From Orbilia blumenaviensis (taxonomy: Eukaryota > Ascomycota > Orbiliomycetes > Orbiliales > Orbiliaceae), in NCBI GenBank assembly GCA_036872755.1, contig JAVHNS010000016.1, positions 930,001 through 994,000 on the forward strand: DNA of 64,000 bases, given 5' to 3'. Within the stretch, counting starts at the first letter, position 1. Each line of letters starts with the position of its first letter. The notes under the pieces were generated by a model. That model made no database searches. It was not told the DNA's origin and saw only the letters and a list, made by a program, of their open reading frames with translations. A program made the translations under genes and the position numbers. Of this stretch, positions 34,072 to 45,153 are shown in pieces.

Positions 34072-36775
34072 ATGGCTGGTCCCAGAACCCTCTACGATAA
34101 GGTGCGAACGTGCAGGCATTATCCCCATTCTCCCGCTTCCCCCCGCCGCTGACTTACATATTTCTATCTCCCACTTATAGGTCTTTGACGACCATGTCGT
34201 TTTCAATGATGGCAAATCCACAACCCTCTACATCGACAGACATCTTGTCCACGAGGTTACTTCTCCAGTGAGTATTTTTACGCTCAATCCGCATATCCAT
34301 ATGCATCAAGATTTGTAAAAAAATAAAAATAAAAAAAATCACAAGCATAGTAAAAAAGGGAAAAAAATCACAAGACAAGACCAAGAAAAAAAACAAGAGC
34401 GATGCTAACCGTTTGTAGCAAGCCTTCGAGGGCCTGAGAAATGCGAACCGTTCTGTCCGAAGACCGGACTGCACCCTTGCCACCGTAGACCACGTATGTA
34501 CAATCCAGATAGATCCCTGCCGCTTAAACAACCTCAAAACTCCAAGTTCTCTAACCATATCCTTCATCTACTATCCAGAACGTCCCAACATCGAGTAGAA
34601 AAAGGTATGTCGCTAACCCCTCCCTTGCAAGTTTCGTCCCCTGCTGCAACACCAGGATGTGTTGACTAACCGATCCTGGTCAATAGCTACAAAAACGTCT
34701 CTACCTTCATCGAAGAAGAAGACTCCCGTCTGCAATGCACAACCCTCGAAGACAACATCAAAGCCTTCAATCTCACCTACTTCGGTCTCGGCGATGACCG
34801 TCAGGGTATCGTCCATGTCATCGGGCCCGAACAGGGTTTCACCCTTCCCGGCACTACAGTCGTCTGTGGCGACTCGCATACTTCCACCCATGGCGCCTTC
34901 GGAGCCCTCGCCTTCGGCATTGGAACCTCTGAGGTCGAGCATGTCCTCGCCACACAGACGATCATTACCAAGAAATCCAAGAACATGAAGATTCAGATTG
35001 ATGGTCCCTTACAGCCCGGTGTTACATCGAAGGATGCTATCTTACATGCCATTGGAAAGATCGGAACTGCCGGCGGTAACGGATGTGTTATCGAGTTCTG
35101 CGGCTCTACAGTCAGAAGCTGGAGTATGGAGGCTAGGATGTCGGTTTGCAACATGTCCATTGAAGGCGGTGCCAGAGCCGGTATGATCGCTCCCGACGAG
35201 ATCACATTTGAGTACCTCAAGAACAAGCCATTGGCGCCAAAAGTCGACTCGCCGGAGTGGGATGCCGCACTTAGGTACTGGAAGGGCTTGAAGACCGACC
35301 CTGGCGCACAGTTCGATATTGAAGTCTACATCGATAGCAAGGACATTGCACCAACAGTTTCCTGGGGTACTTCACCGCAGGATGTCGTAGCAATTACTGG
35401 GAAAGTTCCAGACCCGAATGACTACGAAGATCCTGCGAAACGGGCAGGAATCGAGAGAGCTCTGGAGTATATGGGTTTGGAGGCCAATACCCCGATGGAG
35501 GATATCCCAATTGACAAAGTATTTATCGGTTCCTGCACAAACTCCAGGATCGAAGATTTGAGGGCTGCCGCCAGGATAGTCAAGGGCAAGAAGCTCGCCG
35601 GGAACGTTAAACGGGCCATGGTGGTCCCCGGGTCCGGATTGATCAAGAAGAAGGCCGAAGCCGAAGGTCTCGACCAGATCTTTAGCGAAGCCGGTTTCGA
35701 ATGGCGAGAGGCTGGGTGCAGTATGTGTCTCGGAATGAACCCCGACATCTTGTCTCCGCAAGAAAGATGCGCAAGCACTAGCAACCGAAACTTCGAAGGA
35801 CGGCAAGGTGCAGGCGGGCGGACGCATCTGATGTCCCCCGTCATGGCCGCAGCTGCAGCTATCACTGGACACCTTGCCGACATCAGAAAACTCGATGGGT
35901 TCGATGCATCTGCTGCGCCACCAGATAAGCCGCAGGTCAGCGTCGGTTCGGATCATGAGCAGGATTCCGCGACCGACCAGGATTATGATGACAAAACCTC
36001 AGATATACCGACTGGCGAGAACCTGCATGCTGAGGGTGGCGCAGCCGGACAAGCTGCAGGATTCACCCCCTTCACTGTTCTCAAGGGAGCCGTCGCCCCA
36101 CTTGCTCGTGCAAATGTCGACACCGATGCCATTATCCCCAAACAGTATCTCAAGACCATCAAGAGGACTGGTCTCGGTGTCGCCCTCTTCGACCAGTGGA
36201 GATATCTTCCCAACACTGACCGTGTCGAAAATTCAGACTTCGTCTTGAACCAGGAACCTTACAGGAACGCGAGCATCCTTGTTGTCACAGGACCAAACTT
36301 TGGCTGCGGATCCAGTCGTGAGCATGCTCCATGGGCCCTCCTTGACTTCGGTATCAAGTGCATTATCGCACCCAGTTTTGCAGACATCTTCTTCAACAAT
36401 ACTTTCAAGAACGGCATGCTTCCCATCCCAATTGACGACCAGTCCATCATCGAGAGGATAGCGGACCTCGCTACCAAGAACCAGGAGATCGAGGTTGACT
36501 TGGTTAATCAAGAGATCAAGACGGAGGACGGAGAGGTCATCACAAAGTTCGAGGTTGAGGAGTTCAGGAAACACTGCTTGGTGAACGGTTTGGACGATAT
36601 TGGTTTGACGATGCAGCACGAAGATAAGATCGTTAGATACGAGTCGAAACGATCGGAGCTGTATCCTTGGTTAGAAGGCACTGGCTATATGGCCAAGTAT
36701 AGGAAAGGACCCGTTAAGATTGAAGCTATTAAGGTCCCTAAGGCGGGTAGGAGAGGAGGCAAGCTTGATTGGTAA
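34072..36775 (+). CDS. LEU1: 3-isopropylmalate dehydratase (alpha-isopropylmalate isomerase)
   Basis: Exons 34072-34101, 34181-34267, 34419-34493, 34579-34604 and 34687-36775 give 768 residues. It isomerises 2-isopropylmalate to 3-isopropylmalate, the second step of leucine synthesis, in the cytosol. It is the fungal single-chain fusion of bacterial LeuC and LeuD. The LeuC part (to about 475) shows [20 protein letters not shown] and the three 4Fe-4S cysteines: SCTNSR (about 355) and GCSMCLG (about 416 and 419). A linker of about 55 residues, Asp/Gly-rich, leads to the LeuD swivel domain (about 533-768) with [17 protein letters not shown] and [17 protein letters not shown]. Four introns crowd the first 220 coding bases, and exon 4 is only 26 nt. 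A candidate Leu3-type site lies upstream. Confidence 0.97.
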
Positions 36776-37332
36776 CTTTTTTCTGTTTCTTGATATAGTA
36801 ATCTTTTCAGGATAATTTGCCGATACATTGGTTGTTTCTTGCTTAAATCCGGGGGCGGGTGTTATTGGTATTCTTTTTTTTGTTTCGTTTCAATATCGGA
36901 GTCTTCTTTACCACGAAATTGATATATTAATTTGAATGAATACTTTTTTTTCTCTTTTGACATTGATACACTGTTCCACCACGTGGAAGATCTGACACCA
37001 CTTAAGCTTTGCAGTCATATTATTGCCGTAAATCCATTGGACGATGTCTCCACCTGTTATAAACTATCTGGATGATTACTAGTGGGTTGGAGCTTTATTT
37101 ATATAATATCGATATGCATCGGTATCTCCAGCTTCCGGTTATGTTGCACGACCACTCTTTCAATTGAAAAGCTTAGCTAGCACCATCCAACTTGATACAT
37201 TCCATCCGAATACTAATTGCCTTGCCAGCTATATACTGTTCTCTCTCTCTCTTTTCTTTCCGACTTTCTCTTTTTCTCAATTCCATCGTTACCATTGTTG
37301 TAATTAATATTACCTCGCACAATCGTGCGTTT
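36776..37332. other. Intergenic region
   Basis: Contains the LEU1 3' end and the promoter of the disordered-protein gene. The frame of that gene is open upstream to about 37192 but has no ATG there. No other gene is seen. Confidence 0.6.
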
Positions 37333-38742
37333 ATGTCGTCGTCATTGCCGCCACCAGCAGCAGTAACCAACCCACTCCAACAGCAACCAGAGCGTACTAC
37401 CCACAGTCGGTACTTCCACCGTGTATCTAGCTCCCAGCGATCGCATTCTCCACCACCTTCACCAGATCGTAAACCGATCTGTACGGTGATTAAAAATGTC
37501 CTATGTTTTTCTCTGTGTGGGAGAAAAAGACCAGATAGTGATGATGACGATTATGAAGACGATGAAGGTGAAACGGAAGATGCCCGAATTGAAGCTAAAC
37601 TACTTGATCTTGAAGAATCGGTTATCAGCAGTGAGGAACAGACGAAGGCGCCTGAGGGGGATAGGTTGCCGGTTTTTACGAGGTTGAGGGATTGGACGGA
37701 GCATCAGAGGGAGGAAGCGAGGAGGAAGCGGGATGGAGAAAGGGAATGGAGACGACGGCAACAGCAGCAGGAGGAGGAGGAGGAGCGGGAGGAAAGAAAC
37801 GATGGAATGCCGCCGAGACCGGCGTCTATGCCTGTGCCTGCTAGTAACCCAATTCCTCCTGGTTTTCCGAGAGAACGGCGAAGGAGAAGGTCTGATGGGC
37901 AGCTACACAAGCCCAGACGGGATGGTTGGAGGGCAGGGACGATTAGAAAATGGGACAACCCTGTCTTTGAGGAAGAATTTAATATCCCTGCGAGGAAACC
38001 TGTTCCGTCGCCGCCATCGCCACTACTAACCCCACCGAGGTCCGCAGAAAACTGGAGTGCACCAAATCTCTTTACGGAACCTAATCTAACCGGTGGTCGT
38101 ATCTATTCAAACCCGCCGCAGGTTCTCCAAAAGCCAATGCCCACAAGGGAGGCGCGTCCGGTCGTGCCGCCGAAAATTCCACTTCATGCGGGAAATTATG
38201 GGTATGACTCGGCTCCGGGCCCCGATTTTAAGGAAGACAGCGGACAGCGCCGGCGTGGTCCCTTCCTTTCGGTGAATTTACAGCGAATGGGGGAGATTTT
38301 ACCGGCAGTGCTAGGGCCTGGGCGTCTAGATAATGATTCAGGATCTTTATCTTCTTCTTCTTCTTCTTCCTCGTCTCCTACAAGGAAACATCGCCATTTG
38401 AAGAGGAAGAAAGCAAAGAAAGTCGCGGTAGATAGCTCTCATCCTCATCATACACACGGACATGGAATGCACTACCATCATCACCACAAGTCACATAGGA
38501 CTTTAAAAGATGATACAAGACGGAGGAAAAATCTAACACCGAGTTCAATGTATGTAGAGGTCGAGGTTGCGCCGGAAAAAAAGCATCATAAACAGCACTG
38601 TAGGAAGCATCGGCATAAACACCGATGCCGGAGGCATTATTTAGAAGAAGCTGCGATCTTGAATGCGACTGAGGTACCTCAGGTGGTCTGGGGTGGGTAT
38701 TATAGAGATCCGGTGCTGTGGCAGCGATACGACTTTATATGA
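37333..38742 (+). CDS. Disordered basic His/Arg-rich protein, unknown function
   Basis: A single open frame of 469 residues from the first ATG (MSSSLPPPAAVTNPLQQQ). I recognise no domain. In order it has a Ser/Pro/Gln N-terminus, a short Cys-containing patch (VLCFSLCGRKRP, about 56-68), an acidic run, a long charged Arg/Glu helix-like segment (RRKRDGEREWRRRQQQQ, about 125-150), Pro-rich stretches, a poly-Ser run near 340, a His cluster near 370-395 (including MHYHHHHKSHR) and a second His/Arg/Cys cluster near 415-435 (CRKHRHKHRCRRHY). The C-terminus is more ordered and ends QVVWGGYYRDPVLWQRYDFI. Length, ATG context and uniform frame use support a real gene. Metal or nucleic-acid binding is only a guess from composition. 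Confidence 0.7.
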   Translation: MSSSLPPPAAVTNPLQQQPERTTHSRYFHRVSSSQRSHSPPPSPDRKPICTVIKNVLCFSLCGRKRPDSDDDDYEDDEGETEDARIEAKLLDLEESVISSEEQTKAPEGDRLPVFTRLRDWTEHQREEARRKRDGEREWRRRQQQQEEEEEREERNDGMPPRPASMPVPASNPIPPGFPRERRRRRSDGQLHKPRRDGWRAGTIRKWDNPVFEEEFNIPARKPVPSPPSPLLTPPRSAENWSAPNLFTEPNLTGGRIYSNPPQVLQKPMPTREARPVVPPKIPLHAGNYGYDSAPGPDFKEDSGQRRRGPFLSVNLQRMGEILPAVLGPGRLDNDSGSLSSSSSSSSSPTRKHRHLKRKKAKKVAVDSSHPHHTHGHGMHYHHHHKSHRTLKDDTRRRKNLTPSSMYVEVEVAPEKKHHKQHCRKHRHKHRCRRHYLEEAAILNATEVPQVVWGGYYRDPVLWQRYDFI

Positions 38743-40975
38743 AGCTTTTTTTTCCCTTTCTTTCTCACTATCCATTGTACTTCACTATATGAGAGCGTTT
38801 TTGTGTTGAGAATGTGGTATTGTTAGAAAAGCGGGTCTCGGAGGTTAGGTTAGCGTCCTGCAGCGCAAAAAGCTGGGTCCGTCGCGCAAGCTTTCGTTTC
38901 GTTCAATTACATAACATCGATCCAGCCGGGTTGGTTGGGTACATGTAAGAACTAAGTATTTCTTGGAACTTTCGATGGGATGCGGGATGCATGGCCCGGA
39001 TTAATACATGCCCGACGATTGGTTACGGCCCCCTTTTTTCCCTTCTCTCTTTCCCGTTTCTTATTCCCTTTTTTTCCTTTTTCCTTGGGGTCGCCGGCGT
39101 TCGTTCGTGTTTTTTTTGGAGCGTGGTCATAGAAATGCAATATACGTAACATGTGTACTTTAGTATGCTTAGCTACCTACGTCCGTATATATAGAAAGAA
39201 AGAAAAAAGTATTGAGGAAGGTTACTTGGAGTTACTTGAGATTTACGTGACGTGACCGTACTGGTACTATAGCACTGGAGATGGCTGATACATGTGCAAA
39301 ATCTCGTCTATTACATCGCGCCCGCCTTTTGAATTGGAACGTAACCCCGCAGCATACTGGCAGATACAAGAGGGACACGCGCTGTGGGCTTATCAAAAAC
39401 GCCCATCGGCCGACTGGCTAAGTAAGCACAGATATAAGGAAGCAGGCACCGAGCAGTCAGCAAGCTTTATAATTACGGAATGCACTGTAGTACCATAGCC
39501 GGCAGGGAGTAATGTAACGAAGGGAAAGGAAGAGGGAAGGGGAAAATGAAAGAGGGAGAAGGGTAGGCTGCGGACAACGTTAACTATGGCAGATGCAATG
39601 GCCTGGACGGAAGATGTCACCTCCCCTCGTCTTCTCTGCTCTTCTCTTCCCTTCCCCTCCGCTCCGCTCCAACATAGTGAGTTGGAACAGACGAAAAGGA
39701 GGGGAGAAGAAAAGTGAAGGGAAGAGGGAAAAAAAAAAAAGTGAAGGGAAGGGAAGGGAAGGGAAGGAAGTCAGGTAAAGGGAAGGGAGCGGACAAGGCC
39801 AGGTATGGTAGCAGGAAGGATCGAAGGGGACCACCCTCCCACCCTCCCTCCACCCTCCACCCTCCACCGCCAGCCACTACCTACCGCCGCCCACTGGCCG
39901 CTGCCCACCATGGCCGTAGCCGTAGCCATGGCCATTGCCTGGTCTGGTCTGGGCTGGCTCCGTCCAAGTTGGTCAGCCTGTCTGGTGGATGTGCATACAT
40001 ACATACATACATCCATACTTAGGTACTCATTAATTACCTACATTGCTGGCAAAAGGCGTTCGTTTTTCGATCCATTGACCTGGACTAGCTACCTCCTGCC
40101 GGCCTAGCTCGTCCCATTGTCGGCCGGCTGGGGGATTTGCACGTACAGACAGACTGACTGAGAGTCCACCCAAGCAAGCGAGAACTTGGTATCTAGTAGA
40201 GTGGAATAGAATAGAATAGAGCAGGATGGGATGGGGTGGATGGGGAACGGTAGCAGGTATGGCAGTATACTAAGTAGGTAGATATAAAAGAAGCCCCGGG
40301 TCCCGCCCAAGATTCGACTTGAATCCCCCCCCCCTTCGAACGATTTGCATTCATTCCCTCTGGAAATTTATATTACCCGGCCCAGACGCCTCATTTTTTT
40401 ATTTTTTTATTTCTATTTTCTATTTTCTATTTATCTGTTCTGTTGCTCTAGCTCTAGCTCTGTTGATTCCCTTTGAGAAAAAGCCCTGGGCCCTCTTTCT
40501 ACTTCCCTTTTTTTCCCCCTTCTCTAAGAGAAAACCCACTATTGCCCGCGAGATTTTATTATATATTTAGACGGGCTGCTTCGAACTTGGGACTTCTATT
40601 TTTTTATTGTCGGTCCTTTGTCTCTAAGCTATATTTATTTCTTATCCTCTGGTACTCTCGGAGTTTTTTTTTACCTTCTCAAATAAACTCTGTCCTCTGT
40701 CTGTCCGTCCGTCCTCGTTCTTGTCGATTGATCCGTTCCTCTTTTTTTTCCCTTTGCTGGCTGGTACTGCGTGCTATACCACAGTACTAAGTACAGACGG
40801 GGTGCCGGGGCAAACATTAAGTTTCAGTCCCCTTCCTTCGCCAAACGAGACCCGCGCCTTTCTCGCTCGCTCGCTCGTCCATTCGTCTGTCCGCCCACCC
40901 ACAGAGAAACCTCACCTAACGTCATAAGATAAAGAGAGAAAAGAAGAAGCAGGATAAATTATCACCATCATCATC
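38743..40975. other. Gene-free region with GGGAA/TTCCC repeats
   Basis: 2.2 kb without a supported gene. Around 39640-39790 a purine-rich GGGAAG/GAAAAG stretch and its complement form long but meaningless open frames on both strands. CATA repeats occur near 39995-40012 and GAATA repeats near 40205-40220. The pyrimidine-rich tract at 40380-40900 should be promoter and leader of the acidic-protein gene. Confidence 0.6.
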
Positions 40976-42423
40976 ATGTCTTCCCGTAAGAGAAAGCAGG
41001 AGGAAGGTGAAGAGGAGGAAGAGCTTGTTGCCCTCCCATCCGATGAGAGTGAAGAGGAAGAAGAGTACGTATCATTTTTATTTCCCACCCAATTGCGTAT
41101 ATCACCATCATGTATTCATCGTCACAGCTACGCTATCGTCATTGTTCTGTCCTTTCTTCCTTTCTATGGGGAGGGATCCTCTTTTTTCTTTTCCCTTCCT
41201 ACCTCCAGGGAAACATGGAAAGATGGAAGGCGCAGAAACAATTGCACCAGCCAGCCAGTGCGGTGTGCGGTAGCCCAGCCCAGCTAGTTGCCTGCACTTC
41301 AAACTCGACTGGATCCTTGCCGTATGAGGAATTTTCGCCCTTCCCATTCGCCCAAGTGCCCATCCAGTCCGGACACTGCAGGCTGTTGCAACACTCCCTC
41401 CCTCTCTCCTTCGTGCCCGTTAATCTACCTATTTGAGATTGTCACTGCTAGAATTCTGGGAAAATAGCTTTGAGGAATTGTAAATGCTAACCACGTCTCC
41501 GTTCGCGTTCTTTTCTTGTTTCTTTTCTATAGATATGTTTCCACAGACGAGGGAAGCGAAGAATACGACGATGAGTACGCCTAAACCAACCACCAACCTA
41601 CTACCCACCCATCCACCCATCTCTCCAGCTGCTGGATTGTAAAAAAAAAAAAAATTAATTTTTTTTTCAACCGCATTCCGGTGTCCTTCCAGGCACAGCT
41701 GGACAAGGTGGATATTCGTAATTTTGTTTTTTCGGGGTGTGCTTGCTAACTGTTGGGCCTGGGTTGGGCGTGCGTCCGGAACAGGGAAGAAGAAGAGGAC
41801 GAAGACGACGAGGAAGGGTTGGTTACTTTTCCCGATTCCCTTGCTCTACCTTTACATTTCGCTTTACGGAGTGCATTGCTTTTACATCCCCCTCGAGTCT
41901 CTACACCCTTCCCTTGTTCCCTTTTCTCTCCCTTGTTCCGTTTTCCCTTTCCATTCCTTCCCTTTTTTCCCCCACCCACATGTATTCCCGTCCATATGCA
42001 CGTGCGGTTTGCGGGTTTGCTCAGCTAGTTTGCAGTCGCAAGTTGCAAGGCTGGGTTCCCATTCCGTGCTAGTGCTCGCCCCTGCTGTTACTCCTGCTTC
42101 TGCCCGCTAGTTTATCGATTGGGAAAACCCACGCTAACGCGTAACAAATGCACCGTTCCACTAGCGAGCCCGATGTCCCGAAAGTGAAGCGACAGAAAGT
42201 CGAGCAAAACGGTGGTGAGGAAGCTGGCCTACCTGAGGGAGAAGAAGAAGAAGAAGTTGAGGAGGAAGAAGAAGAGGAAGAGGAAGAAGTCGAAGGGGAA
42301 GAAGATGAGCTTGACGAGGAAGTTGAGGGTGATGACGATGACGATGCTGATCCGGAGGAAGAGGATGATGCCGAAGATGATGGCAAGGCTGCTGCTCCAG
42401 CTCCCGCAGCTGCCAAGAAATAA
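40976..42423 (+). CDS. Small, extremely acidic nuclear-type protein
   Basis: Exons 40976-41064, 41533-41574, 41785-41817 and 42165-42423 give 140 residues. It starts MSSRKRKQEEGEEEEELVAL, runs through almost uninterrupted Glu/Asp, has one basic island (PKVKRQKVEQ), and ends AAAPAPAAAKK. Glu and Asp make up most of the chain and there is no Cys. Such composition is seen in histone chaperones and prothymosin-like proteins, so nuclear histone binding is a reasonable guess but not shown. All three introns are in phase 2, and exons 2 and 3 (42 and 33 nt) are multiples of three, so either could be skipped without a frame change. Introns are long here (468, 210 and 347 nt). The exon model rests on frame continuity in low-complexity sequence, so a boundary may be off. 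Confidence 0.7.
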
Positions 42424-43012
42424 CCTGGCCTGCATAGTAGTAGCTTGCCCGGCTATCCATTATATCATACTTGGACCGATCTTATCATTATCAGTTTTTT
42501 CTGTCTGCTTTTTTTCCTTTCTCTTCTCTTACAGTAAAAAAAAATCATCATGTTTTCTTGTTTCCATTTTTCATTGTCTCAATGGATGGGCGGGGGTTTG
42601 TAGACGGACGGCATCGTCAACGCTGGCGATAATATAATAATAAGTACCTAAGTACTTACGTTACTCACTTACCCACTGACTTATATAACCGATCCTTTTT
42701 TGTTCTTCTCGTGGAGGTTCTTCCTTGCTCGGTGAGGGAAAGGAAGGGGGGCAAGTTCTTCTCATTTCAATTGGCCCGGTTTTTTCTTCATACAAACCTG
42801 TACGAATAGGAATGCTCGAAAACGAACGCGGTGGGTTAAACAAGAAAAAGACATAGCATACACACAGTAATATAAACTTCAGGAATATATCTATAATTAT
42901 TAATCGCACTCTGTTTCTGTGTGTGTGTACATATCGTTCAGTTTTGCACGCGTCTTTTCTTTTCCTTTCCAAAGAGTAATACCTATGATAATACCTAGTA
43001 AAGAACAATAAT
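42424..43012. other. Convergent 3' intergenic region
   Basis: Between the acidic-protein gene and the SEH1-like gene. It holds a TAAGTACCTAAGTACTTA-type patch at about 42640-42660. No gene is seen. Confidence 0.6.
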
Positions 43013-44469
43013 CTAATCGTCGTCGTCATCTTCTCGTCTCTTTGTCGGCTTCCAGCCGGACCCCATCACGGACATGCACTTCCACCGCATCGTCCGATCA
43101 GCTCTCCACAACCGGATCTTCCCATCGTCGCCCGCGCTGCTGAGGACTGTCCCCGTCGGGTTCCATTCGACACGCCAAACTTCCCTCCCATGTTCATTGA
43201 ATGCTGCAATTTCCTCAACATGAAACCCGGAAAGTTCGCGACTCTCCTGCTCTTCCACGGTCAATACCCCCATGACATCCTCTGACTTCTCAAATGAGTT
43301 CGCCTGTGAAAGAGATACCCCGCTACTTCCCGGGAACGCGGTGGTGTTCAGCCCTCGGCCTCCCACCCCACCAACTACGGGCTGTCCTCCGCCAACCGAA
43401 AGATTGGAGATATCCCGCGCTAGTCCGCTAAAATGCGACTTCTCGGTCAAGTCCTCGTTCCTGTCCTTTGATCGTGACGCTGGACGCGAGGACTTTGGCG
43501 AGAATGTCATCCGCGGGTCAGTCAGCCTGAAAATCCTGACGTGCCCGTCCTTGCATGCCGTGGCGATAAGATGGTAGCTTCGGCCTAGGTTGGGGGCCCA
43601 GCTAACATCCCTCACAAGACCCTTATGGCCCTTCAACTCCTCCGCGGGTTTGAACTTCCCATTACTATCGTGCCTGTAAATCCTGACTTTGTCCATCGCC
43701 CCGACCAACAATTGTTCCCCGCCCCATCTGCCGGGGCAGTAATTGAGACAGAATGAGGTCTCAGCCTCCCTAGGGGGCGCGGAGGGGACAACCCTGAACT
43801 CGTCTACTGACGTCCACCGCGATACTGTATGCGTTTCGATCGCTTCCTGGACCTGCACCATCCCATCGGACGATATATACGCCAACTTCAACCCCACGTT
43901 CGCCGGCGCGAACGAGATATCACATATAGCACCTCTAGTATCCCCGATCATCCTGAACATCTGCCTCCACCTTCTTCCGCTACTCTTCGGTTCCGCCTCT
44001 TGCTCTTCAAAGATCTTGACCGTCCTGTCGAACGAGCATGATGCCAGGATCTGCCCGAACGATGGATGTGCCCATGCGATCTTGGAGATGTTGGCGTCGT
44101 GCGCCCGCCAGGCGTCGTTTTCCTTCCATTCGCCGTTTTCGGCGGCGTCGAAGACTTTGATACGCTGGTCGGAGGAGCAGGTTGCTATTCTTTGGCCGTA
44201 GAAGTCTGTAATTTATTTAAATTACAATTCATGTTTTTTTGGGGGCAAAGGGTTAGAATTTATATACTTTTTATTCAAAAGGTTTACATTTCGATGCATT
44301 TTATTTAGGTATATAGTCTGTGTATAGGTATGGAGTTTTTGGAGAGAGAGAGAGAAGGCTACTACTGACCATAGGCGACGCCATGCAGGAGGTCTTCATG
44401 GCCGGTGCTGACAGGAATAGTATATGACGAAGGCTTAGCCAGCCTCTTGTCACCGGGTTCTGACGCCAT
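43013..44469 (-). CDS. SEH1: Nucleoporin Seh1-type WD40 protein
   Basis: Exons 44469-44370 and 44205-43013 give 430 residues. It is a WD40 beta-propeller protein. Visible repeats start with TGHEDLLHGVAYGF and ATCSSDQRIKVFD, then AHDANISKIAWAHPSFGQIL with SCSFDRTVKIFEE, GHKGLVRDVSWAPN with ATACKDGHVRIF, and EVWRVEWNPTGTVLSSAGDDGKIRLW near the C-terminus. The order and sequence fit Seh1, which works in the Y-complex of the nuclear pore and in the SEACIT/GATOR2 complex that controls TORC1. A Ser/Gly-rich insert (about 275-345) between two blades is longer than in yeast. It ends in an Asp run. The start MASEPGDK is preferred. The frame is open further upstream only because an A23 tract reads as poly-Phe. 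Sec13 is the closest alternative and fits less well. Confidence 0.92.
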
Positions 44470-45153
44470 CTCGGGTAACTGTCGCAAGCATCCTTGGAGA
44501 GGTGCCCTCTCTCTTCTTTTTAAGAAAAAAAAAAAAAAAAAAAAAAAGGGTTCGTTGGTGCACAAAGGGAGGGCAGTTCCAGAAGTGGGAGAGAGGGTTC
44601 GGAAGCCGGCGTTTTGATTGGATGGGGGTTTTCCTTCGGTATGTGTTGATTTGTAGTTGGTTTCCAGTTTGTGTTGAAATTCGGCTGGGCTTTTTTTTTG
44701 TTGTTGTTGTCGTCTCTGTTGCTGTTGCTGTTGCTGGCTGTTGGGCTTGCTACTCCGTTTGCTTACGGGGGAACCTACCGGATTGGGGTAACTAATTGAT
44801 AGTAGGCAGTTGCTGTGGTTACAACACGCACAACGCGGGGCGACAGAGCTACCCATTGGGCGGCCATGCCAACCCTGACGAAGCACAATGTACCCCCGTT
44901 GTGCGTGCTGGTTCATCAGCGAAAGCAAACGGCGCTAAACCGCAAAAATGTCAACAAGTTCCATCAACCCTCTGGACCGATCGATATCGATACATCTATA
45001 GTATAAACCACATTAGATGTCTCGAAGCTGTGTGGCCCCACTCCCACCCCCCCGCCTCTCTCCCCTCCACCGACAAAACGACATCATCCTAAATCATCAT
45101 CATCACCACCATCAGAAAAACGTCATCCACGCTCGGTATCGCATTGAGGAAAC
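44470..45153. other. Divergent promoter region
   Basis: Lies between SEH1 (minus) and the kinesin gene (plus). An A23 tract (44525-44547) sits about 56 bases upstream of the SEH1 start codon, as poly(dA:dT) promoter tracts often do. No gene is seen. Confidence 0.55.

Noticed and set aside
39580..40016. Several long frames on both strands
   Set aside because: Generated by GGGAAG and CATA simple repeats; all frames stay open at once, which argues against coding.
42069..42416. Minus-strand poly-Ser frame over the acidic gene
   Set aside because: Antisense of Glu/Asp codons gives Ser/Phe/Leu runs; no independent support.
44470..44928. N-terminal extension of SEH1
   Set aside because: The extended frame runs through an A23 tract read as poly-Phe and a Gln run; the conserved protein starts at MASEPGDK.
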